This document shows positions 47,228 to 59,753 of a stretch of 64,000 bases of DNA, piece by piece; position 1 is the first letter of the stretch, and each line of letters opens with the position of its first letter. A program made the translations under genes and the position numbers. The DNA comes from Myrica gale. Taxonomy: Eukaryota > Streptophyta > Magnoliopsida > Fagales > Myricaceae. Below the pieces are notes generated by a model. It was not told where the DNA came from. It was given only the letters and a program-made list of their open reading frames with translations, and searched no databases. The stretch spans positions 12,148,001-12,212,000 of the forward strand of contig OZ005601.1 in NCBI GenBank assembly GCA_963930655.1, written 5' to 3'.

Positions 47228-48400
47228 ATTTGATCAAGGCCTTACCCACCCAAGAAAGAGGAAATAAGGTACAAGTTTTTTCTCATTTGATATTACCCGT
47301 AAATAAAAATAAATAAATAGACTAAGTGGAGGGTCTAGAAAATTCGGCCATGAACTTTCCAACTAGTCAAACATGTTTTTAATCAGCTTAAGGTTGCCTT
47401 AATTTGTAATATGAAACAAATTTCTTCACACAAACCTTATGGTATGGGCGAAATAAAACCCGAAAAGAAAAACGTTTAATTAACACGGCGATCGTTTGTA
47501 ATTTTCAGAATTTACTTTACTAAGCAATTGTGATTAATTTCCATATTGCCTCTACAAGTCAAACCTGATTTATGTTCCTCCACCACGTAAATACGATTAT
47601 TATTATATTTTATGATTAATAAATTCAAAATTAGAGTAGGACTTAATAGCTTTAATTCCATTAAAGAGATGTTTGGGAGCTAACATGTTGGACTCCCAAC
47701 ATGTTGACCTCAATAAAATAATACCCCAAAAATGTCTCTTCTCATCTTATCATCATTTTTACTCCAAATAATTGTAAAAAATTTATTTAAATCATTTTTC
47801 TTCCCTTTTCATAAACTTCAACCTCCTAATATTTTTACCATGCTAATATTTTAACAAATAAATATCACCTAAATACGACTGACCAATATCCTTATCATAA
47901 GCTTTTAAATAAATGAATTTTCATAAATTTTTGTATTTATATACTGGAAGCCAGCCTTGGCCAGTGCGGCTGATTCCAGCCGGCGGTGTGGAAAAAAATG
48001 CTTACGCGGCGTCGAATGGGGGGAGGACGTTGAACTTTGAAGTTTTCCCTGTCAGTAGCTGTAAATGGATCCGGCTCCCTACAGTATTGCAGGGGGTCTA
48101 ATAAGAGAGAGTCACGCGACCAATATGAGAGCCTGGCTCTCCTATTGGACCCCTGAGGATCCCGTCCTTCCAGAATCCCAAAGCTTCTATTTCTTCCCCG
48201 TTACGCTTTTCCTACGTTTAAATACGCCCGCATACTATTACCAACGACCCCACTTCCCAACGTCTCCCACCCCGTGTAAACATCCACACGAAGCGCCCTC
48301 TTTCAATCTCAGCTAGATTTTGCCTGAATCTCTTCCGGTTTGGGGTTTTTGGAGGCTGTGTGTAGTCGCTGGGATCACTGTATCGGTCTTTTGGACAGCC

Positions 48401-51400
48401 ATGGATAAACATGCGGAGAAAATGCAGGTCCGTCAGAATTACCCGAATATCTGGCACACCGATCTCATGGGCACCATGGTAGCCGATACTCCATGTAAGC
48501 GATAAACAAGTTGATTTTTTTTAACGCTACTACTCTGTTTCGTTTTTTAGAATATCTGAAAAGATTTTTGCGCCAGATTGCGCTCGCTTGTCTATGTCTG
48601 TTTCTCGTATACGTTTGATCTTGTTGTTTGACTTGCGATTAGTGTTATGAAACTATGGGAAACCGAACTGAGACTACTATTTGGCTTCGTTGGAAAATGA
48701 TTATTCTCTTGAAGGCCATTCTGGCCGATATTCTTTTTGGTCGCCGGGGAAATGTTAGAAATGGAACGGAGAATTTAAGAGCCAAAGCTTTTGTATTTCG
48801 ACTTAAAGAAGCTCCATTCAGCTGGCCCTTAATCACAAATCCTAGGTTGATTCGTCTAACTTAGATGTTTGCTGAAAAGTAAGGTTTGACTTCCCTTGCC
48901 TTTTGTTTTCTGCGCAGCCAAATCAGACTGATTATTGTTCTATGTTTGACGATAATTCTAGGGTTGATTTCTGAGAAAATGTAGGAAATGGAACCAACAA
49001 ACAACATTAGCGTCGTAGAACTCTATTTTTTAGTATATATTTATTTTTTGTCCTTTTCTTTCTTTCCATTTGTCCAATTCAAAGCCGATCTCATGACTGC
49101 TGTTGAAGCAAAGCCTCATTGTATTTGTTCCACATTTCTATGTTTGATTACTGGGAAAATGAAGTTGGAAACTTGGGAAAAGATCGGAGGATACTAAATT
49201 TTTTGACGGCACTGATTGGGTGCGACGTGTGTGCAAGACTCTTGGTTTAAATAAGTTGAGATTTGTATATAGTTTTCTTTCACGGGTCAAGAGGAGGGAT
49301 TCAAGCTGATGGGAAATTGGTAGCTAAGAAGGTACACGAAAAGAAAAGAAAAGAATATATGAGCCTCAAAAGATAATTACACAGAACATACTTCAACTGC
49401 CCGGCTCCATTGAACTGTAGTTTTCACTGATATGTTCTTTTATTTTTCATTCCGTCAGTTATCTGAATGGCAAAGTGGAAAACTCTTTTCTCTGTTCGGT
49501 AGTAATATCGCGCCTATTTTCAGCTTTGGGCATTTTCTTTTTCTGAGCAATTTTTGGCATTTTGCTTGAAAAAGAGAACGTTGGGAACTTAATTCTTCGA
49601 TTTCATTTTGTTTGTTATTTTCACTTTCCATCAGATATCAAACAGGCAGTCACTCTGTTTTGATGAATTTGCTTTCTTAAATTGCGATTGCTGATTGAAT
49701 TTCTTTTCTTTTTGTCTTGTTTTGTACGCAGATTGTTGCTTTGCAGCATTGTGGTAAGCAGTTTAATCCCTGTTGCATTCATGCTTTACTCCGACTCTTA
49801 TTGTTAATTCTGTGGTCCACATGATTGATGGTTATTCCGAGTTCCACAGGTTGCTATGCCGTCAATAATATGATATATAGTTGATTTTGTTCTCTTATAA
49901 ATCCTTTTGTGGGATATTAAGCTTCAGATAGAAGGAAAACTATAAATTTAAACCAAAATCAAATTTGTCTTCATTAGGAAGTAGGATAAGTTTATCATAG
50001 TATTGCTAATAGTTCATATATGTTGTCTGTTGGATGTACATCATTGAAACTTTTGTGCAAATAAGTTTTTGTTTGTCTAACATATTGCTACTGCTCTTGC
50101 TTCCCCCCCCCCCCCTCTCCTTCTCCTTTTTAATTTAATTAATGTGGATAATTTAAAAGAGAATATCTTCTTTCTTAGGTGTGCCTATCTATTTTTCTTT
50201 GGTATGTGATAGTGGTCCCTGTGTTTCGTACTTGCTGCGTAAACGGGCTCTTTATGATGATATGTCCAGGTAAAGTGACATGTTTCCATTGGATTTTTCC
50301 TTATGACAATAATCAGATTGAGAATCAAATTGAACTAGGCAAATTTTATTATTTTTGCTGTTGTATAGGTATGTATGCTGTGCGGGCTATATGCCCTGCA
50401 GTGGTAGGTGTGGAGAAAGTCAGTGCCCTGAACTGTGTCTTTGCACTGAGGTATTGCAGTTATATGATTTTTCCCTTTGGGCTTTTTATGAGCCTCCCTC
50501 TCATAATGAAAAGAAAAGAAAAGGAGATGCTCAGGCTTAAAGTCTCCCTTCTTCATTGTCTAATTAATTAATTTTTATATGTAATTTTCACTTTCTTTCT
50601 CGCTTGTGTGGTTTCTTCACTTTGTTCAGGTTTTCTGTTGCTTTGGAAATTCAGTGGCCTCGACACGGTTTATGTTGCAAGATGAGTTCAATTTACAGAC
50701 AACGCGATGTGACAACTGCATTATTGTACCTTCTCTCCCCTTCTCTCTCTCTCTCTCTCTCTCTCTCTATACTCTCTGTGTCCAAAGAATAGCTGCTCAC
50801 TTCCTCTGCTTCATTATCCTCTAAATTTTCCTCACTAGACATGTCTTGTATGCAGGGATTCATGTTCTGCCTCCAACAACTTGCTTGTATATTTTCCATA
50901 ATAGCTTGCTTAACTGGAAATGAAGTACTCCAAGAAGCTTCCCAGTGTTTGAACTGTTTATCTGATCTGACTTATTGCACGTAAGGCCTTATAATGCACC
51001 CTTCTTAATTAACTCAGCCAAGAGATATGAAGCGAGGAAATCCTGCACTAATTTATTTTCCTTTGATTTCTTTCTGCAGGGTTTGTGCATGTATGCAGGT
51101 ATGCAATAAATAAGACAGAGAATGTTGCAAAACCCTTTAGCATATGAACTTCATATTATGTGTTTAACAGATGGATATCACAATTGACTATGTAGTAGGA
51201 CGAAATAAGGATCGTCCATTTTTCCTACGTTGTGAAATCCTTTCTCCCAAAAAGTCAGAATCGACTCATGACCTGAAATCAAGTTATGAGCCAGATAGAT
51301 GGTAAAATCTAATTGTACTTAACATTTTTGAACCAAGTATTACGTAATTGGATTGGCAAACAATTGATGGACAGTCATCTGGTATTTTTTTTGTTAATGT

Positions 51401-51709
51401 GCGTGCTACATAGAAGATTTTTGTATCAAGATTGGAGTTTTAAGGTTTCAATGACATGATTACTTTTCTTTGTTCCTAATGCAGACTCAGCACAAGCTTG
51501 AAATGGATAAAAGAGATGGCAAGTTTGGGCCACAACCCATGATGGGTGTACCCCCAGTCCAGCACATGTCACGTTTTGATCAGGCAGTTCCTCCTTCAGC
51601 TGGATATCCACCCCCACCGGCATATGGGCAGCCCTATGGCTACCCCCCGCAACCTCAAGCTCAAGGTTATCCTCCTGCCGGTTACCCTCCACCCAGCTAT
51701 CCTAGGTGA
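48401..51709 (+). CDS. Cysteine-rich (PLAC8-like) protein with Pro/Tyr-rich tail
   Basis: Eight exons (48401-48494, 49732-49753, 50213-50269, 50369-50450, 50630-50725, 50856-50980, 51080-51098, 51485-51709) give 239 residues. The order of motifs matches a conserved plant family I know only as uncharacterised. They are LMGTMVADTPYCCFAALCGP, RKRALYDDMSRYVCCAGYMP, CSGRCGESQCPELCLCTE and FGNSVASTRFMLQDEF, and then a hydrophobic stretch (about 118-137). The last 74 residues form a Pro/Gly/Tyr-rich tail ending YPPPSYPR. Clustered cysteine pairs (C33, C34, C39, C42, C61, C62, C68, C72, C77, C81, C83) resemble PLAC8-type proteins, but I cannot confirm that domain. A membrane location is inferred from the hydrophobic segment. 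The 22-bp and 19-bp exons are supported by phase and by the continuity of the protein. Confidence 0.85.
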
Positions 51710-53354
51710 TTTGAGAATATCTCTGTATATGCCTATATGAGCAAGTATAAACTTCATTGTGAGCTCTTGGATTTGTTCGTTTGGTTTTATTAATGGTCTT
51801 GACCTAAATAGTAGGCGGACGGTCTTTACTGGTAAAGAAACTGGGATAAACACCAGGGTTATGTTCGTTTTGAAGAGTTTTGTAGGATTTGAAGAGTTTT
51901 GTGAATTTTTAAGTGATGTTAAAATTGTATTGATGTTTGTGTAGAGATTGATGATGTGTAAAAAAGTAATGATTATGTTTTAAAAAAATTGAATTTATAT
52001 TTTTTTATTAAAATTTAAATATTTAAAAGTTAAAAAAAAAACAAAAAAGCTAAAAAGTACATCCCAATTCAACGAAAGCTTGTGGCATGTGACGCATGAC
52101 ACTTTTGAAGGGACACAATTCAACGAAAGCTTGTGGTATTGGAGTCTGTGACCTGCAAAGCCAGCTAGAATTTGATCGTTGGTGCGAACACGCGGCGTTT
52201 GGTACTCGGTACCGAATTTTTAGGCTGAATTCTTATTTTACTGAACAAGATCGAATTTAAGATTCGAATCCGGATTTTTGTCACAAAACGAATATGTCCC
52301 AGTTTTTATCTTTCAAATTTTCCTGAACGGACATATAAGGACTATATTTTCAGCTTTAAAGTCCCAGCTCCTTGACATTGCATGTTAAGTCTTATAGCCT
52401 TCCAGTGCCGGATGGATATGCAGAATAATTCTTGATTTTCCTGTTGGGGTATATGCTTTGGTGGCTATTTATGTGAAATTTTTCGTTTCTCATTGGACTT
52501 TTTGCCCCTCGGGCATGGATGTCTTCTATTTTTATTTTTATTTTTGGTTGGTTCACCACCGAACGTGACGAGCTTTCAAATCCCTGTGGTTTATGCTAAT
52601 TGCTTTGCATTAACCAATTTTCATTCCATAATTGCGTCAAGACTGACATGTAAAGAAAACCTGCCGTCATCCAAGTTTTTAATGACTAATTATCAAACGA
52701 CGTACGAATTTGATGCTCGACTGTGTTCTGAGGTGGTTTACGACGCGATCGGATGCTGCACAATTGATCATCTCTGTCATTGTGTTGCCAAGCTGAGTTT
52801 CTCTGTCCCAGGTGGAAGACGATGGAGGTGATAATTTTTTTGCAGGCTGTCAGTCTGGGCAAACAGTATTTTGTCATTTGATTAATTCCTCGACTCCAGT
52901 GAAGTAGAAGATGAAACTGAAAAAGAACAACAAGATTCAAAATACTGTATCGACGGCCTTCTGTCTAAATTAAGTACACTCCCAGAATCTAGGACGGAAA
53001 CAAGGAAATTCTCCGCTACATCAAAGAGTAGTCATAGTCCCTTCGGCTTGCTCCATTGTGGGCAACACCCAGAAGGATTCGAGGTTCTGGAATTTGGTTG
53101 CATATCTAACTCGAATACCAAGACCGACAGAAACAAGTATTAAACTATCTTGGTACTACTGTGAACAACCAACGATTTAATCGAAGTTAGATGTGAGAAC
53201 GGTCATGGCGAGTCTCATCAGGGCCAATCGTGTCGTGCTCATCGTCATCCATTATGCTCTGCATTTGTGATAGCTTCTGGAATCTTGCTGTCTCTATCTC
53301 TTTTTTGCTGCGTAATTTCTTTGGATAAATTGCACCTCCTCAAATTATTGCTAA
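51710..53354. other. Intergenic region with a partial MITE
   Basis: Bases 51857-52060 are the left part of a 'GTTCG' family MITE (gggttatgttcgttttgaag). An open frame at 52493-52831 has a hydrophobic start but no match and overlaps another frame on the opposite strand, so I do not call a gene. Bases 52840-53350 are unassigned. Confidence 0.5.
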
Positions 53355-53548
53355 TCACGGCCAAATACATTTACAAAACTACCACTGAACATATTCAAAA
53401 TTAAAACACAAACAACAATACATTTTACACATCAAATCATTTCTCTCTCAACTTTACACAAACACAATAAAACACTATTCAACATAAATCCTACACTATT
53501 CAGAAATTCTCTAAAATCCTACAATTTTTACTCAAACCGAACATCTCT
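53355..53548. mobile_element. Partial 'GTTCG' family MITE at the LINE 5' edge
   Basis: It contains accactgaacatattcaaaa and ends ctcaaaccgaacatct. It is close in sequence to the interior and right end of 32630-32936. The left end is unclear. Confidence 0.5.
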
Positions 53549-54441
53549 GACGGTGGAATGGTCGGAAGGGTCATTGGCGTAGGAAAGATTAGACAAGGGG
53601 TTTGGCAATATTCAATGGACCACGCAATTTTCCAGGGCTTCTATCTCCCATCTTCCTCGTTTCACATCCGATCACTACCCTATCCTTTTGCATTTCAGGG
53701 GGAAAAATCTTTCTGGTCCCAAACCCTTTAGATTTGAGCAATTCTGGCTGAAGGAGAAGTCTCGTCATGATGTTATTCAGGGGTCTTGGCAGCAGAATTT
53801 GCATGGCTCTCCTGCGTATCGATTGGTTCGCAAGATCACCGCAACCAAAAAAGCTTTGAAAACCTAGAATCGTGATACTGTGGGTCTTCTGACCTTATCA
53901 ATCCAACGTCTCTAAGACCAATTGCGTTCACTGGAAGAACAGCCCCCTTCGGATTCCATTGAGGAAGTCGCGGGTCATGTCCGATGGGCCTTACAAGAGG
54001 CAATACGGCAGGAAGAAACCCTTCGGAAGTCCAAATCAATAGTTCACTGACTTACCACCACTGATCTCAACACACGCTTCTTCCATGTCTCTACCATCAT
54101 TCGTCAACGACGGAACAATATTTTTTATCTTAAATATTCAACGGGTGTGTGGCAATCAGAACGAGAATCGATCGGAAATCTTCTGGCGGATCACTTTTCC
54201 TCTCTATATTGTTCATCGCATCGTCATTCTGCCTCTGGTTTGGAAGCTTTCATCTCCCCAGTCATATCTGATGCTGAAAATCAGTCTTTGTTTGATTCCT
54301 TCGGATGTGGAGATACATCAGACAGTGAAGCAATTTGGCAGTGCTAAAGCTCTCGGACCCGACAGGATGACGACGTCATTCTACCACACTTATTGGCCGA
54401 TTGTTTCTGGTGAGGTGATTGGGATGATATGTTCCTTCTTA

Positions 54442-54620
54442 GGGTGCGTTTGCACAAAAAATATCACAATATTTTTCACCAACTTACAATAAAATATTAC
54501 AATATAATCTCTCTCTTCCATAAAAAATATAAAAAATGACCTCCCTCTTCACTTTTTCACTAAACCCAATACCAACACAAAACTCAATACCAAAAATTTG
54601 TTAACACAACAAACACAACC
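54442..54620. mobile_element. PIF/Harbinger-like MITE inside the LINE (copy 1)
   Basis: It starts GGGTGCGTTTGCACAAAAAA and ends caacaaacacaacc. The flanks are TTA on the left and TAA on the right, so the TSD is imperfect. The interior carries ctctctcttcc and cactttttcactaaaccc. The LINE reading frame text resumes after it. Confidence 0.75.
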
Positions 54621-54724
54621 TAAGACAATCAAATTATACCTTTTTGGCTTTGATTCCCAAAACCAATAATCCGGTGACCGTCGACCACTTTAGACCTATT
54701 AGCTTATTAATGTAAGTTGTAGCA

Positions 54725-54900
54725 ATATGTTTGTGTTGTAAAATTTTTGTATTGGGTTTAGTGAAAAAGTGAAGAGAGAGGTAATTTTTTATATTTTTTG
54801 TAGTGAAAAATTATGATTTGATGAGAGAGTGAGATTATATTGTAGTATTTTATTTTGAGTTGGTGAAAAATTTTGTAAAACTTTTCATGCAAACACAACC
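54725..54900. mobile_element. PIF/Harbinger-like MITE inside the LINE (copy 2, opposite orientation)
   Basis: It contains gggtttagtgaaaaagtgaa, the complement of the copy 1 interior, and ends catgcaaacacaacc. It splits LINE text that would otherwise read VVAKIISKILVNRL. The exact ends and TSD are uncertain by a few bases. Confidence 0.7.
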
Positions 54901-55600
54901 AAAATTATTTCCAAGATTTTGGTCAACCGTCTCAAACGGATTCTTCCCAAACTCATCTGCCCTACTCAAACGAATTTTTTCCCCAGAAGGATTATTCAAG
55001 AAAATTTTGTTTGTGCATCTGAGATTTTTCATTCTATGTGTAGAAAGACTGGAAGGGGGGCCTAGCTGCTATCAAGTTAGATATGGCACAAGCCTATGAC
55101 AGATTGAAGTGAAGTTTTATTTTGCAGGTGTTGAGGTATTTCAGTTTCAGCCCCCTGTGGATTCAGCTCATTGAGCAATGCATCACCACTGTTTCGTATT
55201 TTATTTTGCTCAATGGGAGTCCCCATGGGATGATTCAACCTAGTTGTGGGTTAAGGCAGGGCGACCCATTATTGCCCTTTTTGTTCATCCTTGCCTCTGA
55301 AGCTCTCTCCCGTCTCTTGTTAAGAGCAGAACAGACTGGTGTGCTTCATGGAGCCTTGGTGGCACGTAGGGCTCCCACGGTTACTCATTTAATGTTTGCC
55401 GACGATCTTCTCATATTTTGTCGGGCCGATTTACGGGAGACTAGGGCTGTGAACTCTATTTTGGAGACTTATTGTAGCTGGTCTGGGAAGCAATTGAATA
55501 GGTGCAAATCTTCTGTTTATTTCAGCCCAAACACGCATTCTGATATGGTGGCCACTGTTCGGGAAGACATGCAACTTAAATTGATGACTTAAGAGAGTAA

Positions 55601-55796
55601 GGTTGTGTTTGTGTTAAAACAAATTTGGTATTGGGTTTTGTGTTAATATTGGGTTTAGTGAAAAAGTGAAGAGAGAGATAATTTTTTATATTTTTTGTAG
55701 TTTTTTATATTTTTTGATGGGAGAGAGAGATTATATTGTAGTATTTTATTGTAAGTTGGTGAAAAATATTGTGATATTTTTGGTGCAAACGTGCCC
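55601..55796. mobile_element. PIF/Harbinger-like MITE inside the LINE (copy 3), TSD TAA
   Basis: It starts GGTTGTGTTTGTGTTAAAAC and ends TTTTTGGTGCAAACGTGCCC, with TAA at 55598-55600 and 55797-55799. It separates the RT core from PKYLGLPLF text. It has the same orientation as copy 2. Confidence 0.82.
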
Positions 55797-56519
55797 TAAG
55801 TATCTTGGTCTCCCGTTGTTTATGGGTAAGGGTAAAGCTCGTCATTTTGCCTTGGTAAAAGAGAGGGTGGAATCAAAAGTCCCTGGGTGGAAAGCAAAAG
55901 TTTTGTCGCAAGTGGGGCGTACCACTTTGATCAAGTCACTGGCGACATCTCTCCCCCAATACTACATGCAGTCGTTTCTTTTTCCGATTGGGTGGTGACC
56001 GCCTTCTCAAGAATTTTTGGTGGAGTTTTTTACCATCCAAAAAACACAAACCTGAAAGAGCATGGGCGGCAATCTATCAACCGAAGGAGTTTGGAGGGCT
56101 GGGTCTTCGTCGCATGGAGGAAATTAACCGTGCCTTTTATTCAGAAATTGGCGTTGGTTCAATTTAAGCCGACCTCAGCTGCTGTGCAAATGCTTAAAGC
56201 TAAATATTATCCCAATTCCTCTATCCTGGAAGTTAGGCCATGATCTGGGGCATCTCTTTGTTGGCAGAGCATTTTCAAGGTGGTTGATACGCTGAAGGAG
56301 AATATTTTCTTTCTCCGTTGCAACGATTCTTCTATTCGCTTCCGAGAGGGCCCAGGAACCCCATGTTATCCGGCCATAGGCCCGTCTGGCGTGATTCTGC
56401 TCCTCCGATGGATCATCTCATTTTTGTGTCAGATCTGGTGGACACGAATTCTAGGAATATAGACTTTTCGCTATTGAGCTCTATATTTTTCCCGGAGACT
56501 CTTAGAGGTATTTCCAAAC

Positions 56520-56779
56520 GGAAGTGGATTCAGTCCAGACTGTACGGGTCCAGACTTGTCCAGACCTACGGTCTGGATTGAATCCCGACCACATCGGACG
56601 GCTCTCCCGGCAAGTTTAATTTTAGTGGTCGGAACATAGTGGTCGGACCACTAAATGTATTGTTCTGACCACTAAAACTAAAAGAACGAACGTGAGCCGT
56701 CCGATGTGGTCGGGATTCAATCCAGACCGTGGGTCTGGACAGGTCTGGACCCGCACGGGTCTGGACTGAATCCCGACCC
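56520..56779. mobile_element. Mutator-type long-TIR MITE inside the LINE, 9-bp TSD
   Basis: Arms of about 90-100 bp pair (GGATTCAGTCCAGAC, then ggtctggattgaatcccgac and catcggacggctc, with their complements). The TSD TTTCCAAAC is exact at 56511-56519 and 56780-56788. Removing the element and one TSD restores continuous LINE text (ETLRGISK, then the next segment). Confidence 0.88.
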
Positions 56780-57095
56780 TTTCCAAACTGCCCCCCCATC
56801 TTCTCAGCTTCAAGATGATGTGTTATGGATCCCAAACATGAAAGGTTAATTTTCAGTTAAGGAGGTTGTCCTTCAATCTCAAGCCTCACGTAGATCTCCT
56901 CTTGCTTTTCAACCCCTCCACTATTGGTCCAAGCTGTGGAAGACCAGGTTGCAAGACCGCCTGAAACTCTTCTTATGGAAAATAGACGTGGGGGCCTACC
57001 TGTGAAAGTGCCTTCCTTTGTTGGTGATGTTTTCGAGGTTCAGCCTCACCAGTTGTGTGGTAATTGTGGAGCTCACGCTGAGACTGTCCTTCATG

Positions 57096-58695
57096 CATAG
57101 GCGGAGGGAGGGGGGGCGAACCGGGGCCATTGCCCCGGTTGGCTCCCCCCAAATTTTTTTTTTACATGCATTTTTTTTATTTTTTATTTATTTTTATTAG
57201 GTTTGCCCCCCTTGGCCAAATAAAAATTATGCTTGCCCCCCTTGCTTGCCTAGATTAATCAGCCCGCCCCCCTTAAAACCCAAGCAGCCCAATACCTCAA
57301 AATCAAATTAAAAAAAATAAGCAGAGAGATATTTATTTATGTCAAAACTTGAAATCCTACATTAACTTGTTGACGTTGTCGTGAATTTTGCGACGAATAT
57401 TTCATATACTTCTCCTGAGTCCTGATAATCGTTGTGTGTTGTAATCATTGAAATAGATGTTTTCACTATTCTAGTACTGCTTTTTTTTTGTTCTTTTGCC
57501 TTTTATGTTGGACTTGGTTGAGAATTTGGATATCGTAAATACTGAGAAAGGGGGTGGTGTGCTCTTGTTGGATAAGTGATAATTCAATTATTCAAGTGTG
57601 CTGCGTGTCCATCTTTACTACTAGAGAATCATTGGTTATATCATTTTATTGTCACTATCATCATCTAATTTTACATGTCTGACTTCTCCACAATTTATGA
57701 AAATCCAAAGTTGAAGTAAGACTCATTTTCATCTATCTTTTGTTTGTTTAGGTCTGATTTTTCATAGCTCATGAGATTAACTTGTTTTTAATTGTCTTTC
57801 TCTAAAGGTGAAACTTCTTTTCCATCGTAATTTGTGACGTTTGGATCAAGTTATAAATTTATTTCTTCAAAATTTTAGCCATTAATTTAGCCAGGTAATG
57901 GGCACTTTGAACTACGATTTTTCTGTTTTCTCATTTTGTAAGGGGAGTAGAATAGTTATTTGGATGTTAAAATTGAACTTTTTGTCCAAATTTTTTTTCT
58001 ATTATCATTTACCAAGTATATATTTCCTCCTTGCAATTTCGGGTTATTTTATTGTTGATAGAGATTCCACTGTTGAGAAGCCTGTGTTCAATAGTACTGT
58101 CACACTAAAAAAAACTATAGCAAGGATGGGAAGTATTTTTATGCCATTGGAACCTGGATTCTTTTTGAACTTTGGATAATTTGGCTACTTTTTCTAATAT
58201 GTTTTGCTATTGTTTCTTTCAAGAATAATAAAAATACAGTAATTGTTTATTTTTCTCATTTATGTGTTATGTTTTCTTTGTACATATCCCAACAAATTCA
58301 GCAGGACTTATTGAGCATAGAGCACATCATTTCTAGCAACAAAAATAAGTACTTCATTTATGGAAGTAAAAAATTATATTGCTGAAAATATTTTATTTCA
58401 TTTATGTGTTTTGTTTTACAAAGAATATATATATATATAAATACTTTTGTGTTGTGTGATTAGTTGGTGCTCTATTGGTGTCTTGAACAACAAGAATTTA
58501 ATTTTTAATGTCACCTCTCAGTATCAGCAAATAGTACGGTACGTGTATTTCAATATTTTTAGTGTTCTTAGTCCTTAATTTTTTTTATTTATACTCTTAA
58601 GACTTTTTTTTGCATTAAGTAGTAAAAAATTTTTTTTTTTCATTTTTCCTTAAAAAGTTTGCCCCCCATTAATTGGGTTTCTGGCTCCGCCACTG
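57096..58695. mobile_element. Non-autonomous hAT-like element inside the LINE
   Basis: The right end CTCCGCCACTG complements CAGTGGCGGAG; the left end is CATAGGCGGAG. Flanking octamers CCTTCATG (57088-57095) and CCTTCCAC (58696-58703) agree at five of eight positions. The LINE text ETVLH is interrupted here and resumes near 58903 as VFHCC. The interior is AT-rich, with two C-rich 'gccccccttg' patches near the left end and no recognised transposase. A frame at 57898-58179 has no match. Confidence 0.65.
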
Positions 58696-58705
58696 CCTTC
58701 CACAG

Positions 58706-58899
58706 GCTGCGTTTGGATGTAAAATTTTCCCCAAAATTTTATCTCTCTCCTAATAAAATATTTCAATATAATCTCTCTCTCTTCCATAAAAAAATATAAA
58801 AAATTACAAAAACTATAAACTATTACCTCTTTCTTCACTTTTTCACTAAACCCAATACCAACACTAAACCCAATACCAAAAATTTTACCACACAAACCC
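58706..58899. mobile_element. PIF/Harbinger-like MITE inside the LINE (copy 4)
   Basis: It starts gctgcgtttggatgtaaaat and ends accacacaaaccca. The interior is cttcactttttcactaaacc, as in copy 1 and in the same orientation. It lies only a few bases right of the hAT-like insert. The TSD is unclear. Confidence 0.72.
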
Positions 58900-59753
58900 A
58901 CCGTGTTTCATTGCTGCACTATGGCCCAGCGTCTGTGGCGTATTTCTCCCAGGCCTTTGGACATCGCCAGTCTCCCGACCACTAGCTCAAGTGGGCCTTA
59001 GACCTTCTTCGGTGCCTTTGTTTATTTTAGATGCTGCTCTTTTATGTGATACTCTCTGGTTGGCTAGGAACAAGGCTACTCATGAGGGTCATGCCGTAGA
59101 TCTCGTTGTGCTTCGTTCCTCTTTGAGTTTTCGGTATGCAGAACACTCTCGCTTGGGCTTCTTGTGAAAAGAGCCTCAGTACTACCTAGTTGCCTCCTAA
59201 ACCAGGATGGATGAAGATCAATTTTGACGTAGCTATACGTTATAATGGATCATTCATAGCCGTCTCGTGTCGAGACTCTTCTAACTCCCTCTGTACCGGG
59301 GTATATGAAGCGCTCTTTGGCTGTGGACCCATTAGTGGGTGAATCTTTGGCGGCGGTTCGGGCTGCTGAAATTGCTGTTCAGTTTGGTTGGGAACATGTT
59401 CTCTTTTAGACTGATTTGCAGCTTCTGTTTGAGGTCATTATTTCGGATCAGCCCCCTTGCTGGAAGACCGCGGATGTGGTCCCTTCTCTGGGCAAGGTGT
59501 TCGATGACCACTCTGGTTGGTCTATCTCTCGGGTGCCTCGCAAGCTCAATCTCCAAGCTCATTTACCGTGGCTCAATGGGCTGCCCGATCCCTTGTTTTG
59601 GGCTTTATCAATTCTAATTCTGTTCCGTTTCACATTTTACTATGTGATTCCATCTCTGTTGTGTAATGGTTTCCAGCTTTCGAATAAACTGCTCCTGCTG
59701 AACATGCAACGGCCAACATCCCCACTGCCCACTGTGCATCACAATTGCAGCTT

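Larger units (their letters stand above)
45511..48400. other. Intergenic region upstream of the cysteine-rich protein gene
   Basis: It contains a repeat at 46577-46796 (see separate entry), an (AT)n run at about 47197-47224 and AT-rich DNA. Bases 48120-48400 are richer in C/T and likely serve as promoter and leader of the next gene. No further gene is recognised. Confidence 0.5.
53560..59720 (+). mobile_element. 5'-truncated L1-type LINE, heavily broken and invaded
   Basis: Sense-strand fragments appear in normal LINE order. The end of the endonuclease domain is at about 53590-53830 (SDHYPILLHF). The RT start region is at 54620-55100 (NPVTVDHFRPISLL, KIISKILVNRLKRILPK). The RT core at 55122-55592 has GLRQGDPL and FADDLLIF. 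The post-RT region is at 55795-56510 (PKYLGLPLFMGKGK), the zinc-knuckle region at about 56880-57090 and 58905-59000, and an RNase H-like end at about 59210-59620 (ESLAAVRAAEIAVQFGW). Many stops and frameshifts are present, so it is inactive. Six later insertions split it and are listed separately. The 3' end and any poly(A) are not clear. The region 59700-59760 grades into the end of the EGF gene. Confidence 0.88.

Noticed and set aside
52493-52831. Open frame with a hydrophobic N terminus
   Set aside because: No recognised family, it overlaps an opposite-strand frame, and there is no supporting splice or conserved motif.
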